Source of the DNA: Jiella flava
Lineage (GTDB): Bacteria > Pseudomonadota > Alphaproteobacteria > Rhizobiales > Rhizobiaceae
Reading direction: 5' to 3'
Length of the DNA: 64,000 nt
Assembly: GCF_017349315.1 (NCBI RefSeq)
Contig: NZ_JAFMPP010000013.1
Span: forward strand, 62,001 to 126,000
Below, in pieces: positions 47,497 through 60,272 of the stretch (position 1 is its first letter; each line of letters opens with the position of its first letter). A program made the position numbers and the translations under genes. A model generated the notes under the pieces. The model had not been told where the DNA came from. It made no database searches and saw nothing but the letters and a program-made list of their open reading frames with translations.

Positions 47497-48753
47497 ATGA
47501 AGAGATTGTTGCTCGCCGCGACCGTTCTGGCGGGGCTCGCGGTGCCAGCTTATGCCGATACGGTGCTGAAGCTGACCGAGGTGATCACCAGCCCGGAGCG
47601 CACCGAGACGCTGAAGGGCCTCGTTGCCACGTTTGAAAAGGCCAATCCCGGCACCAAGGTGGAGATCACCTCGCTGCCGTGGGGCGAAGCCTTCGAGAAG
47701 TTCGCGACCATGGTCTCGGCCGGCGAGACGCCGGACGTCGTCGAGATGCCGGATACTTGGCTGGCGCTTTACGGCAAGAACGGCGCGCTGGAGAGTCTCG
47801 AGCCGTATCTGAAGACCTGGCAGGATACCAGCGACCTCAACGATCGCGCCCTGCAGTTCGGCCGGGCGGTCGACAACACCGCCTACACGCTGCCTTACGG
47901 CTTTTATCTGCGGGCGTTGTTCTATAACAAGAAGCTCTTCCAAGAGGCCGGCATTAAAGAGCCGCCGAAGACCATGGAAGACTTCCATGACGATGCGGCC
48001 AAGGTTGCCAAGCTCCCCGGCAAGTCCGGCTACTGCATGCGGGGTGGCCCGGGCGGTCTGAACGGCTGGGTGATGTTTGGCGCGACCATGGCCGGCGACA
48101 ACGCCTTTTTCAAAAAGGACGGCACCTCGACCTTTGCCGATCCCGGCTGGGTGAAGGGGCTGACCTTCATGGTCGACCTCTACAAGAACGGTCTCGCGCC
48201 GAAGGACTCCGTCAATTGGGGCTTCAACGAGATCGTCGCCGGCTTTTATTCCGGCACTTGCGCGATGCTCGATCAGGATCCGGACGCGCTGATCGCCATC
48301 GACCAGCGCATGAAATCGGACGAATTCGGCGTCGCGCCGATGCCGAAGGGGCCGTCCGGCAAGGCCTTCCCGACGATCGGCTATGCCGGCTGGTCGATGT
48401 TCGCCAACAGCTCGCATAAGGATCTCGCCTGGAAACTGATCGCAACCCTGGAGGGGCCGGAGGGCAATATCGCCTGGAACAAGCGCACCGGCGCGTTGCC
48501 GGCGCTGAAGTCGGCCGAAAAGGATCCGTTCTACGCCCAGGACAAGTTCAAGGGCTGGTTCGCCGAGCTGAACGACAAGGACGTCCATCCGACGACCATG
48601 CCGACGGATCTGCCCGAATTTGCCTTCTTCAAAGACTCCCTCGTCATCAAGACGAGCCAGCAGGCGCTGCTCGGCGAAATCTCGCCGGAGGATCTTGCCA
48701 AGCAGTGGGCGGACTATCTGACCGCCGCCAAGCAGAAGCAGATGGGCCAGTAA
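47497..48753 (+). CDS. ABC transporter extracellular solute-binding protein (CUT1 type)
   Basis: 419 residues with a signal peptide MKRLLLAATVLAGLAVPAYA (cleavage likely after AYA) and a family-1 solute-binding fold: VITSPERTETLKGLVATFEK, TPDVVEMPDTWLALYGKNGA, and AGFYSGTCAMLDQDPDA. Binds a sugar or sugar-like compound in the periplasm. The start is placed at the ATG with GGAAGGAAG upstream. The ligand is not apparent from the sequence. Confidence 0.92.
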   Translation: MKRLLLAATVLAGLAVPAYADTVLKLTEVITSPERTETLKGLVATFEKANPGTKVEITSLPWGEAFEKFATMVSAGETPDVVEMPDTWLALYGKNGALESLEPYLKTWQDTSDLNDRALQFGRAVDNTAYTLPYGFYLRALFYNKKLFQEAGIKEPPKTMEDFHDDAAKVAKLPGKSGYCMRGGPGGLNGWVMFGATMAGDNAFFKKDGTSTFADPGWVKGLTFMVDLYKNGLAPKDSVNWGFNEIVAGFYSGTCAMLDQDPDALIAIDQRMKSDEFGVAPMPKGPSGKAFPTIGYAGWSMFANSSHKDLAWKLIATLEGPEGNIAWNKRTGALPALKSAEKDPFYAQDKFKGWFAELNDKDVHPTTMPTDLPEFAFFKDSLVIKTSQQALLGEISPEDLAKQWADYLTAAKQKQMGQ

Positions 48754-48805
48754 CACAAGGAGGTGCCGGGCGCCGTCCTTCAGGGCGCTCGGCCTGTCAC
48801 GCATC

Positions 48806-48839
48806 GTTGCGGGGGGCGGCAGGACAAGGCCCCCGCAAC
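48806..48839 (+). other. Stem-loop between the binding-protein and permease genes
   Basis: GTTGCGGGG (48806-48814) pairs with CCCCGCAAC (48831-48839) in the 219-base gap 48754-48972, which holds no gene. Hairpins at this place in ABC operons often stabilise the upstream binding-protein mRNA; that role is inferred. Confidence 0.6.
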
Positions 48840-48972
48840 ATCCACAAGCATGCGCAGCGTTGATCGGTTGCGGGCCTTGGGCCTCAGAAGCCTGGTCAGC
48901 ACGACGCGGATAATGAATCGGGGATTGCCAGGGACGCCGAAGCGTCACCACGGCTCTCCAGCCGGAACGGTG

Positions 48973-49905
48973 ATGAGCGTAGTCAACCAACCCACTCCAA
49001 AACCGCTTCGGCAAAGCCCGACGAGGCGGCTGGCCACCGCCGTCGAGCCGTATCTTTATGGCGCGCCGGTGGTAATTCTCGTCGCCACTGTCATGCTGGT
49101 GCCGCTGGTCATCGGCATGACCTACGCCTTTCGCGACATCACCTTGCTCAACCCGTTCAGCGGCGGCTTTGTTGGTCTCGCCAATTTCCGCAAGCTCGCT
49201 CATGACGCCGATTTCTGGCTGGCGCTGAAGAATACGGTGTTTTGGACCGCCGCCTCGGTCTTTTTCCAGTTCGTCCTCGGCCTGATCCTGGCGCTGCTTT
49301 TGAACCGCCCTTTTGCCGGCCGCGGGATCGCCCAGGCTCTGGTGTTTTTGCCGTGGGCGGTGCCGACGTTCCTCTCCGGTCTCGACTGGGCCTGGCTGTT
49401 CAACCCCGTGGTCGGGCCGATCCCCCATTGGCTGGTCGCCCTCGGCCTGATGAGCCAGCCGGAAAACATCCTCTCCGATCCGAACCTGGCCATGTGGGGG
49501 CCGATCGTCGCCAATGTCTGGTGGGGCATTCCGTTCTTCGCGATCACCATGCTAGCCGCGCTGCAGTCGATCCCGCGCGACATCTATGAGGCCGCGTCGA
49601 TCGACGGGGCCGGGGCGTTCGAGCGGTTCCGGGCGATCACCGTGCCGTTTCTCGCACCGACCATCGCCATCGCGATTCTCCTGCGCACCGTTTGGATCGC
49701 CAACTTCGCCGATCTGATCGTGGTCATGACCAATGGCGGCCCGGCCGACCGCACCCAGATCGTCGCGAGCTACATCTTCACCACCGCCTTCCGTCGGCTC
49801 GACTTCGGCTATGCCTCGGCGATCGCCATGGTGCTCCTCGGCCTTCTGATGATCTATTCCCTGCTGATCGTGATCCTTCGGCAGACACTGCTGGCGAGGT
49901 TCTGA
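48973..49905 (+). CDS. ABC transporter permease, MalF/UgpA type
   Basis: 310 residues with six predicted membrane helices. The EAA loop contacting the ATPase is YEAASIDGAGAFERFRAITV followed by PFLAPT (near 205-230). The start is the ATG giving MSVVNQPTPK; the frame is open 70 codons upstream but that stretch is unlike the family and contains the stem-loop. Confidence 0.92.
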   Translation: MSVVNQPTPKPLRQSPTRRLATAVEPYLYGAPVVILVATVMLVPLVIGMTYAFRDITLLNPFSGGFVGLANFRKLAHDADFWLALKNTVFWTAASVFFQFVLGLILALLLNRPFAGRGIAQALVFLPWAVPTFLSGLDWAWLFNPVVGPIPHWLVALGLMSQPENILSDPNLAMWGPIVANVWWGIPFFAITMLAALQSIPRDIYEAASIDGAGAFERFRAITVPFLAPTIAIAILLRTVWIANFADLIVVMTNGGPADRTQIVASYIFTTAFRRLDFGYASAIAMVLLGLLMIYSLLIVILRQTLLARF

Positions 49906-49907
49906 TC

Positions 49908-50747
49908 ATGGCGATGTCCCGCAAGCGCATCCTCGGCACGCTCGCCCATCGGGCGGCTGTTTTGCTGTACATCGTCGTCGCATTGTTCCCGCTTTACTGG
50001 CTGCTGAAGGTCTCCGTCACGCCGACGCGGCTGCTTTACAGCGAAGGCGTGCGGATGTGGCCCTCAAAGACCACCTGGGCGCATTATGCCTTCGTCCTTC
50101 AGAATTCCGATTTTCCGCAGTTCTTTGAAAACAGCCTGATCGTTTCGTTGTCGACCGCCGCCGTCGTCACCCTGCTTGCTGCCGCGGCGGGCTATGCGAT
50201 TTCGCGCTTTGAGTTTCGCGGCAAGATCTGGCTGATCGGCTTTCTGTTGGTCACCCAGATGTTTCCGCTGGTGATGCTGATCGCGCCGATCTTTAAGATC
50301 CTGTCGAGCATCGGCCTCACCAACAGCCTCGCCGGGCTGATCCTGGTCTACAGCGCCTTCAACGTGCCCTTCGCGGTGTTTCTGATGCAGTCCTTCTTCG
50401 ACGCGATCCCACGTGATTTGGAAGAAGCCGCGATGATCGACGGGGCGAGCCGTTTCATGGCCTTTCGCCAGATCATCGTGCCCTTGACGCTGCCGGGCAT
50501 GGCGGCGACCCTCGGCTTTGTCTTCACCGCCGCCTGGAGCGAATTGCTCTTTGCCCTGATGCTGATCTCCAAATCCGACATCAGCACCTTTCCGGTCGGC
50601 CTGTTGTCCTTCGTCTCGAAGTTCGGCGTCGATTTCGGGCAGATGATGGCCGCCGGCGTTCTCGCGCTCGTTCCGGCGGTTCTGTTTTTCCTTCTGATCC
50701 AGCGCTTCCTCGTGCAGGGCCTTATGGCTGGCGCGGTCAAGGGCTGA
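49908..50747 (+). CDS. ABC transporter permease, MalG/UgpE type
   Basis: 279 residues with six predicted membrane helices. The EAA loop is LEEAAMIDGASRFMAFRQII followed by VPLTLPG (near 165-191). The ATG lies two bases beyond the stop of the first permease gene. Second channel subunit of the same importer. Confidence 0.93.
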   Translation: MAMSRKRILGTLAHRAAVLLYIVVALFPLYWLLKVSVTPTRLLYSEGVRMWPSKTTWAHYAFVLQNSDFPQFFENSLIVSLSTAAVVTLLAAAAGYAISRFEFRGKIWLIGFLLVTQMFPLVMLIAPIFKILSSIGLTNSLAGLILVYSAFNVPFAVFLMQSFFDAIPRDLEEAAMIDGASRFMAFRQIIVPLTLPGMAATLGFVFTAAWSELLFALMLISKSDISTFPVGLLSFVSKFGVDFGQMMAAGVLALVPAVLFFLLIQRFLVQGLMAGAVKG

Positions 50748-50757
50748 GGAGACGTCA

Positions 50758-51870
50758 ATGGCCGAAATCGACATCCGCCACGTTCGCAAGTCGTTCCAGA
50801 ACCTGGAGATTCTCAAAGCCGTCGATCTGTCCATTCGGACCGGCGAATTCATCGTGCTTGTCGGACCGTCCGGCTGCGGAAAATCGACGCTTCTTCGGAT
50901 GATCGCGGGGCTGGAAGAGGTGACCGCCGGCGATATCGTCATCGACGGCAAGCGCATCAACGATCTGGCGCCACGCGATCGCAACCTCGCCATGGTGTTC
51001 CAGTCCTACGCGCTCTATCCGCATATGACCGTCGCCGGCAACATGAGTTACAGCCTGCGTCTGCGCAAGTTCGCTCAGGACAGGATCGCGGCTGCGATTG
51101 GCGAAGCCTCCCGCGTTCTCGGCCTCACCGCGCTGATGGAGCGCCGGCCGCGGGCGCTTTCGGGCGGCCAGCGCCAGCGCGTGGCGATGGGCCGGGCGAT
51201 CGTCCGTGAGCCTCAGGCCTTTCTCTGGGACGAGCCCCTGTCCAATCTCGACGCCCGGCTGCGTGAGCAGATGCGCGCCGAGATCAAGAAGCTGCACCGG
51301 CGCCTCGGCACGACCTCGATCTATGTCACCCACGATCAGATCGAGGCGATGACGCTGGCCGACCGGATCGTCGCCATGGACGCCGGGACGATCCAGCAGA
51401 TCGGCACTCCCGCCGACCTCTACGACCGGCCGGCCAATCTCTTCGTCGCCGGCTTCATCGGCTCGCCGGCGATGAATTTCCTTCACGCCCGCATGGCCTC
51501 GGAGACGCCCACGCGCTCCGCTCTGATCTTGGCGGACGGCCCCCGCATGACGGTGCCCGAAACGCTGGGTCTTCAAGCGGGCCAGGCCGTGATCGTCGGC
51601 ATCCGGCCCGAACACATCGTGGTCGGCGACGCGGCGCCTCGCCAGACCGGCGTTGCCGGCAAGACGGGCACGGGCGCCGGCGAAGCGATCGTCGATCTGG
51701 TTGAGCCGACCGGCATGGGGGCGATCGTTCACTTCCGCCTCGACACGGTGGTTCATAAGGCCTACCACCTCGGCCGGGCCGACTGGAAGGCCGGTGACCA
51801 CATCACCGTCCACTTCCCGACCGAGCGGCTGCACTTCTTCGGCGCCACCGACGGGCGTCGCCTGAACTGA
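50758..51870 (+). CDS. ABC transporter ATP-binding protein, UgpC/MsmK type
   Basis: 370 residues. Walker A GPSGCGKSTLLRMIAGLE (near 37-54), Q-loop FQSYALYPHMT, signature LSGGQRQRVAMGRAIVREPQ (near 134-153), Walker B AFLWDEPLSNLDARL and the H-loop VTHDQIEAMTLADRIV; a C-terminal TOBE-type domain follows from about 240. GAGGAGA precedes the ATG, ten bases after the permease stop. It completes the importer. Confidence 0.95.
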   Translation: MAEIDIRHVRKSFQNLEILKAVDLSIRTGEFIVLVGPSGCGKSTLLRMIAGLEEVTAGDIVIDGKRINDLAPRDRNLAMVFQSYALYPHMTVAGNMSYSLRLRKFAQDRIAAAIGEASRVLGLTALMERRPRALSGGQRQRVAMGRAIVREPQAFLWDEPLSNLDARLREQMRAEIKKLHRRLGTTSIYVTHDQIEAMTLADRIVAMDAGTIQQIGTPADLYDRPANLFVAGFIGSPAMNFLHARMASETPTRSALILADGPRMTVPETLGLQAGQAVIVGIRPEHIVVGDAAPRQTGVAGKTGTGAGEAIVDLVEPTGMGAIVHFRLDTVVHKAYHLGRADWKAGDHITVHFPTERLHFFGATDGRRLN

Positions 51871-51997
51871 TGCCCGAACTGACGCCTGAACTGACGTCGA
51901 CGCCATCCTTTGAACTGGTGCGCTTTGCACCCTCGCCGCCCGACGTCGCACCAGGGATGCGCCGTCTTCGGCTCCATCGGCTTGGCGCAGAAGAACG

Positions 51998-52285
51998 TCA
52001 GTCGGACAGAACATCCGCCGACACGCGAAGCTCGCGCATCGGGCGCACGCGCGCCGTGGTCTCCGCATAGGTCGGATGCGCCTTGAACGCCTTCAGCGCG
52101 TCGAGATCAGCGAATTCGCCATAAACGACGATATCGACTTCGTTCGACATCGGGTCGACCTGCAGATTTTCCAAAACCTCGAACCGAATCGAATGCGGAA
52201 TGCTCGCCAAGACGGCGAGGCGCGAGCAGATTTCCGCGACCTCGCTTTTGTCCTTGGCACTGAAAAAAACGATATGTCTGATCAT
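51998..52285 (-). CDS. Dabb (stress-responsive A/B barrel) domain protein
   Basis: 95 residues matching the dimeric ferredoxin-like Dabb fold: MIRHIVFFSAKDKSEVAEIC at the start, IRFEVLENLQVDPMSNEVDI in the middle and the conserved FADLDALKAFKAHPTYAETT (about 59-78). No function known; members are often small enzymes or stress proteins. Convergent with the ABC operon and divergent from the VWA gene. Confidence 0.88.
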   Translation of the reverse strand: MIRHIVFFSAKDKSEVAEICSRLAVLASIPHSIRFEVLENLQVDPMSNEVDIVVYGEFADLDALKAFKAHPTYAETTARVRPMRELRVSADVLSD

Positions 52286-52422
52286 GACATCCTACGCTGC
52301 GAACACACCCTACCAGGGTCCAGATCCCAATATCATCATGTCGGCGGTTTGCCGAGGCCGCAAGCAACCGCCGTCGCCGCGAAGCGGCTGACATTGCGGT
52401 TAAGCTCCGCTACCGTCCGCTC

Positions 52423-53613
52423 ATGTTTTTGACCTTTTTCCTCAAGCTGAAAGCCGTCGGCGTCCCGGTGACGATCCGCGAGCATCTGCAGCTGCTCGAG
52501 GCCACGCAGGCCGATCTCGTCACCTATGACGTCGAGGCCTTCTATTATCTCGCGCGGGCGACCTTGGTAAAGGACGAGCGCTTCGTCGACCGCTTCGACC
52601 GGGTGTTCGCCGATGCATTCAAGGGCGTCGAGGCGGTGTCGGGCGTCGGCGACGAGGCGGTCGCCGCGCGCGAGCTTCCCGAGGAATGGCTGCGGCGCCT
52701 CGCCGAAAAGCACCTCACCGAGGACGAGAAGACGCTGGTCGCAAGTCTTGGCGGCTTCGACAAGCTGATGGAGACACTGAAGCAGCGGCTAGCGGAGCAG
52801 ACGAAACGCCATCAAGGCGGATCGAAATGGATCGGCACCGGCGGCACCTCGCCCTTCGGCGCCGATGGCTATAATCCGGAAGGCGTGCGCATCGGCCAAA
52901 ATGAAAGCCGTCACCGGCGCGCGGTTAAAGTCTGGGACAAGCGCGAATTTCGCGATTTCGACGACGACCTGGAACTCGGCACCCGCAATATCCGCATCGC
53001 CATGAAACGGCTGCGCCGCTGGGTCCGCGAGGGGGCCGACAACGAATTTGCCCTCGGCGACACGATCGATGCGACCGCCCGAAAGGGCTATCTCGACATC
53101 AAGACCCGGCCGGAGCGACACAATGCGGTGAAGCTCCTGCTGTTTCTCGATGTCGGCGGCTCGATGGACGACCACGTCCGCGAAGTCGAACAGCTGTTTT
53201 CGGCCGCACGGGCCGAATTCAAGCATCTCGACTTCTACTACTTCCACAACTGTCCCTATGAGCGGCTTTGGAAGGACAATCGCCGCCGCCACACCGAAAC
53301 CCTTCCGACCGACAAGGTGATCAACACCTACGGGCCGGACTATAAGGCGCTCTTCGTCGGCGACGCGTCGATGAGCCCCTACGAGATCACCATGCCCGGC
53401 GGCTCGGTCGAACATTGGAACGCCGAGCCCGGCCGGGTGTGGCTCGACCGCCTCACCGGCAAATGGGCCAAGGCCGCATGGCTGAACCCCGCCAATCAGC
53501 GCTATTGGGGCTATAATCAATCGGTGGCGATGATCCAAGAGGCGATGGAAGGCCGCATGTTCCCGCTGACGCTTAGCGGCATCGAAGCGGCGATGCGGGA
53601 GCTTGCCCGCTAA
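52423..53613 (+). CDS. CoxE-like VWA-domain protein
   Basis: 396 residues. The C-terminal half is a von Willebrand A-like domain of the CoxE family: KLLLFLDVGGSMDDHVREVE (near 237-256), where the MIDAS motif DxSxS appears as D243-x-G-x-S247, then FYYFHNCPYERLWKDNRRRH and FVGDASMSPYEITMPGGSVE. CoxE works with a MoxR-type AAA ATPase to mature Mo-CO dehydrogenase, but no such ATPase or CO dehydrogenase gene is in view, so it is orphan here. The start is the ATG MFLTFFLKLK. Confidence 0.88.
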   Translation: MFLTFFLKLKAVGVPVTIREHLQLLEATQADLVTYDVEAFYYLARATLVKDERFVDRFDRVFADAFKGVEAVSGVGDEAVAARELPEEWLRRLAEKHLTEDEKTLVASLGGFDKLMETLKQRLAEQTKRHQGGSKWIGTGGTSPFGADGYNPEGVRIGQNESRHRRAVKVWDKREFRDFDDDLELGTRNIRIAMKRLRRWVREGADNEFALGDTIDATARKGYLDIKTRPERHNAVKLLLFLDVGGSMDDHVREVEQLFSAARAEFKHLDFYYFHNCPYERLWKDNRRRHTETLPTDKVINTYGPDYKALFVGDASMSPYEITMPGGSVEHWNAEPGRVWLDRLTGKWAKAAWLNPANQRYWGYNQSVAMIQEAMEGRMFPLTLSGIEAAMRELAR

Positions 53614-53817
53614 AGGCCGGGACGCAAAGCGTCGCACCCCTCGCCGCCGACAATGGCGGGCGGAGACGGCTAAGATTACATTTTATAATCATTCTCAGAT
53701 TGATAACCTGGCGTTGTGCGCGAGATTGTCTCGAAACCCGATCAAACGGCGCCGCGCACCAAATCGGCTTCATCCGTTCGATCGTCATCGCCACTTTTTC
53801 AACGAGGCTCCGCCGCC

Positions 53818-54330
53818 ATGGCCGTTTCCGCTCCCCGCTCCAAGGGCTGGTCGACGCTCAGCGTCGCGCTCCACTGGACGATCGTGCTCTTCATCCTCGT
53901 CCAGTTCATCGACCACGACTGGATGGAGGGGATGTGGCGCGCCGCCCGGCACGGTACGCCCGTCGATGGCTCGACCCAGACCGGAGGCTGGCTGCACATC
54001 ATCGTCGGCACGCTGGTGCTGATCGCCGCGATCGTGCGGCTGTGGGATCGCTTCACCCATGGCCGCCCACCCTATCCCGAGAACGAGCCAAGGTGGGCCT
54101 CGCTGCTCGCCAAGATCACCCACGTGCTCATCTATGCGATCCTGATCCTGATGCCGATCACCGGCCTGATCGCCTGGTTCCTCGGCGTGCATGAGTTCGG
54201 CGACATCCACGGCCTGATGTGGACGCCACTCCTGATCCTGATCGTGCTTCACGTCGTCGGCGCCTTCGCCCAGCATTTCTGGTTCAAGACCGGCGTCTTG
54301 AAGCGGATCTTGGTGCCCGGAACGGTCTGA
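53818..54330 (+). CDS. Cytochrome b561 family protein
   Basis: 170 residues with four membrane helices. Haem-ligand histidines fit LSVALHWTIVLFILVQFIDH (near 13-32), TGGWLHIIVGTLVLI (near 57) and GLMWTPLLILIVLHVVGAFA (near 135-154). Bacterial b561 proteins pass electrons between quinol and other carriers such as superoxide. The ATG giving MAVSAPRSKGW is preceded by no clear ribosome site; the frame is open 34 codons upstream. Monocistronic. Confidence 0.9.
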   Translation: MAVSAPRSKGWSTLSVALHWTIVLFILVQFIDHDWMEGMWRAARHGTPVDGSTQTGGWLHIIVGTLVLIAAIVRLWDRFTHGRPPYPENEPRWASLLAKITHVLIYAILILMPITGLIAWFLGVHEFGDIHGLMWTPLLILIVLHVVGAFAQHFWFKTGVLKRILVPGTV

Positions 54331-54362
54331 GGCCCGGGAACGCCCGTCGTTCGCCCGCCTCT

Positions 54363-54701
54363 TCAAACTCCGAGGGCGCGGGCGCCGGCGACCATCCCGG
54401 TGCCGAGAATGACGACAACGATCAGCGGCAGGCGCAGCGACAAGACCAGGCAGACGACGATCGCCACCCGTTCGGCCCAGTCACCGGAGACCACAACCGG
54501 CGCGATGATCGCCGTCATCACCGCCGCCGGCACCGCATCGAGGGCCGCGGCTGCACGCGGCGGCAAGGTGCCGAAGACGGCGATCAGAACGTAGCCGCCA
54601 AAGCGCGTCAGATAGGTCAGCGCACCGGCCGCGAGAATGACGAACCAGATCGAGCCCGATGACCATGACGCGCCCGTCGACAGCAGGGTTTCGGAGCTCA
54701 C
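54363..54701 (-). CDS. azlD: AzlD-type branched-chain amino acid transport protein
   Basis: 112 residues with three or four membrane helices: AGALTYLTRFGGYVLIAVFG and AALDAVPAAVMTAIIAPVVV are typical of the AzlD family, the small partner of AzlC in export of branched-chain amino acids. The start is GTG overlapping the azlC stop (GTGA), so translation is coupled. Confidence 0.9.
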   Translation of the reverse strand: MSSETLLSTGASWSSGSIWFVILAAGALTYLTRFGGYVLIAVFGTLPPRAAAALDAVPAAVMTAIIAPVVVSGDWAERVAIVVCLVLSLRLPLIVVVILGTGMVAGARALGV

Positions 54702-55465
54702 GCGCCCTCTCCCGGCTTTGGCTCGGTTTCAAATGCCGTAAGATCCGGTTGCCGCTGCGGACCGATCACCGCGGCAACCGCGATGCCGGCCAAACCGCCG
54801 AGGCTGACATGCCAGGGCGGTCCGAACAGTTTGTAGGCCAACACGGAGACCACCAGGCTGGTGCCGGCGACCGGGTAGAAGAGGTGCCGTTTGCGAAACG
54901 TCATCACCAAGCCGAGGAAATAAACCGGCAACACAAAATCGAGCCCAAGGGCCGCCGGATCGGAGATCAATCCGCCGAAGGTCGCGCCGATCAGTGTCGA
55001 CACCAACCAGCTCGCATACAGCACCAGGCCATAGCTGAAGTAATAAGTCGGCGTCAGCTGCGTGCGGGCAGCGCGAACTTCCGACACTCCGAAGAGCGGA
55101 TCGACCAAGAGGAAGAAACCGAGCGCTTTTTGCCGGCCACTGAAGGCCCCGAGATGGCGGCTGATCGACGCCGAATAGAGGACATGGCGAAAATTCAGCG
55201 CCAGCACGGTCAAGAGCACCGACCAGATCGGCGCGCCGAGCCCCATCAGCTGTAGCGCTGCAAGCTGCGAGGCGCCGGCATAGATGACCCCGGAAAAGCC
55301 GAGCGTCTGCCAGATGCTGAGGCCCTCCTGAGCGGCGACGGCGCCATAGACGATGCCGAAGGGCATCACCGCCGGGAGCACCGCCATCAGCTCACGAAGC
55401 GCATCGTAGCGCTCGCTGGCGGCCGACGGTGGCATGGACTGGGAAGAGCCGTCAGTGAAGGTCAC
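54698..55465 (-). CDS. azlC: AzlC-type branched-chain amino acid exporter
   Basis: 255 residues of the AzlC/YgaZ family: AVMPFGIVYGAVAAQEGLSI, GASQLAALQLMGLGAPIWSV, NFRHVLYSASISRHL and FFLLVDPLFGVSEVRAA are present, with about six membrane helices. Likely exports branched-chain amino acids with AzlD. The start is GTG (or an internal ATG giving MPPSAASERYD). Confidence 0.92.
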   Translation of the reverse strand: MTFTDGSSQSMPPSAASERYDALRELMAVLPAVMPFGIVYGAVAAQEGLSIWQTLGFSGVIYAGASQLAALQLMGLGAPIWSVLLTVLALNFRHVLYSASISRHLGAFSGRQKALGFFLLVDPLFGVSEVRAARTQLTPTYYFSYGLVLYASWLVSTLIGATFGGLISDPAALGLDFVLPVYFLGLVMTFRKRHLFYPVAGTSLVVSVLAYKLFGPPWHVSLGGLAGIAVAAVIGPQRQPDLTAFETEPKPGEGA

Positions 55466-55608
55466 GAAGCCTCGTCGAAACCAAGCGGAGAAGGGATTTC
55501 ACGCGCCGGGCGGACCGTGCAAGACGCACCCCAGCTTATCACGGCGCCTCTGCGCGAAAGACCCGAAAACTGGAGCCGGGCGATGCGTCGCGGCGCCGCC
55601 GGCGCAGG

Positions 55609-56121
55609 CTACTGCGCCGCCGCCGCGTCCAGCACCTCGCGGGGAAATTCCGCCAGTGTAATCGTCCAGCGATCGAAGATGTCGCTCAGCCGCGCTTGCG
55701 TCAGGCCGATCGACGAGACGTTCAACTCCACCACCGGAAAACCGTCTTCGGTCAGATAAGCCTTGTTGAAGGGTCGCATGCCGTTGAAGCGATTGACCAG
55801 CTCCAGCGGGACATCGGGTTCGTTCCAGATCGAATAGAAATCGAGGACGCCGCAGTCGCGGTGGTCTTTGCACTCCAGAAAAAACAGCTGGTAGGCTGTG
55901 CCATTGATCGTGCCGGTGATTACCGGGTCCCCGCTTTCGGTCTTGGTCAGTTCGGCGTCGCCGTAGCCCTTGGCGATGTTAAGAACGGTACCGAGATCAT
56001 TCTGGCCGATCGGCTGCTGGGCGGTCGCTTCCGTCGCCGCGGCGATGGTCGCGGGCAGGCTGACGACGATCAGCGAAGAGGCAAGAGCTGCGCGCAGAAG
56101 ACGCGCCGAACGGTCAAGCAT
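55609..56121 (-). CDS. Exported YbjN-domain protein
   Basis: 170 residues from the ATG giving MLDRSARLLRAALASSLIVV, a signal peptide ending near ATIAAATEATAQ. The remainder matches the YbjN fold: TVLNIAKGYGDAELTKTESG, GTINGTAYQLFFLECKDHRD and FNGMRPFNKAYLTEDGFPVV. Role unknown; E. coli YbjN is a stress-linked regulator-like protein. It faces the azlC gene tail-to-head with 143 bases between. Confidence 0.8.
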   Translation of the reverse strand: MLDRSARLLRAALASSLIVVSLPATIAAATEATAQQPIGQNDLGTVLNIAKGYGDAELTKTESGDPVITGTINGTAYQLFFLECKDHRDCGVLDFYSIWNEPDVPLELVNRFNGMRPFNKAYLTEDGFPVVELNVSSIGLTQARLSDIFDRWTITLAEFPREVLDAAAAQ

Positions 56122-56410
56122 ATGACGAAAATCCGCATCGTGAAATGTGCTGGGAACGCTGCGACCCGGCTGCCGTCTTTGCAAGGGGCCGAAGGAGTCA
56201 GCGCAAGCTTTCAGCGGCGCCGTGGCCGATTTGCACCGCAGCATGGTGACGCGCCAACATGTTCATTCTTTTGACGAATCGACAATGGCGAACCGTCGCG
56301 ATCCTGGTCAAAAACGTCATCCGATTGCCGTGGCCAAAGCGACGGGCATCAAGCGCATCGGCCGAATCGGCGGGCCGCCGGGCGCCGTCAGAGCGCGCGC
56401 GCTCTTGCGA

Positions 56411-60191
<3,781 letters not shown>

Positions 60192-60272
60192 CGCTCTTGC
60201 CTCCATCTGTCTTAAGGCGAGGATGCCAGGATCGTCCAAAGGAAAGGTTGCCCGTGCCCCCGACGGAGCGGT

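Noticed and set aside
48757-48765. AAGGAGGTG, a perfect ribosome-site match after the solute-binding protein gene
   Set aside because: No start codon follows at usable spacing; the GTG within it has no spacing at all, and the next gene's start is 200 bases away.
47263-49428. 721-codon open frame on the minus strand
   Set aside because: Antisense to the solute-binding protein and permease genes; no protein-like motif.
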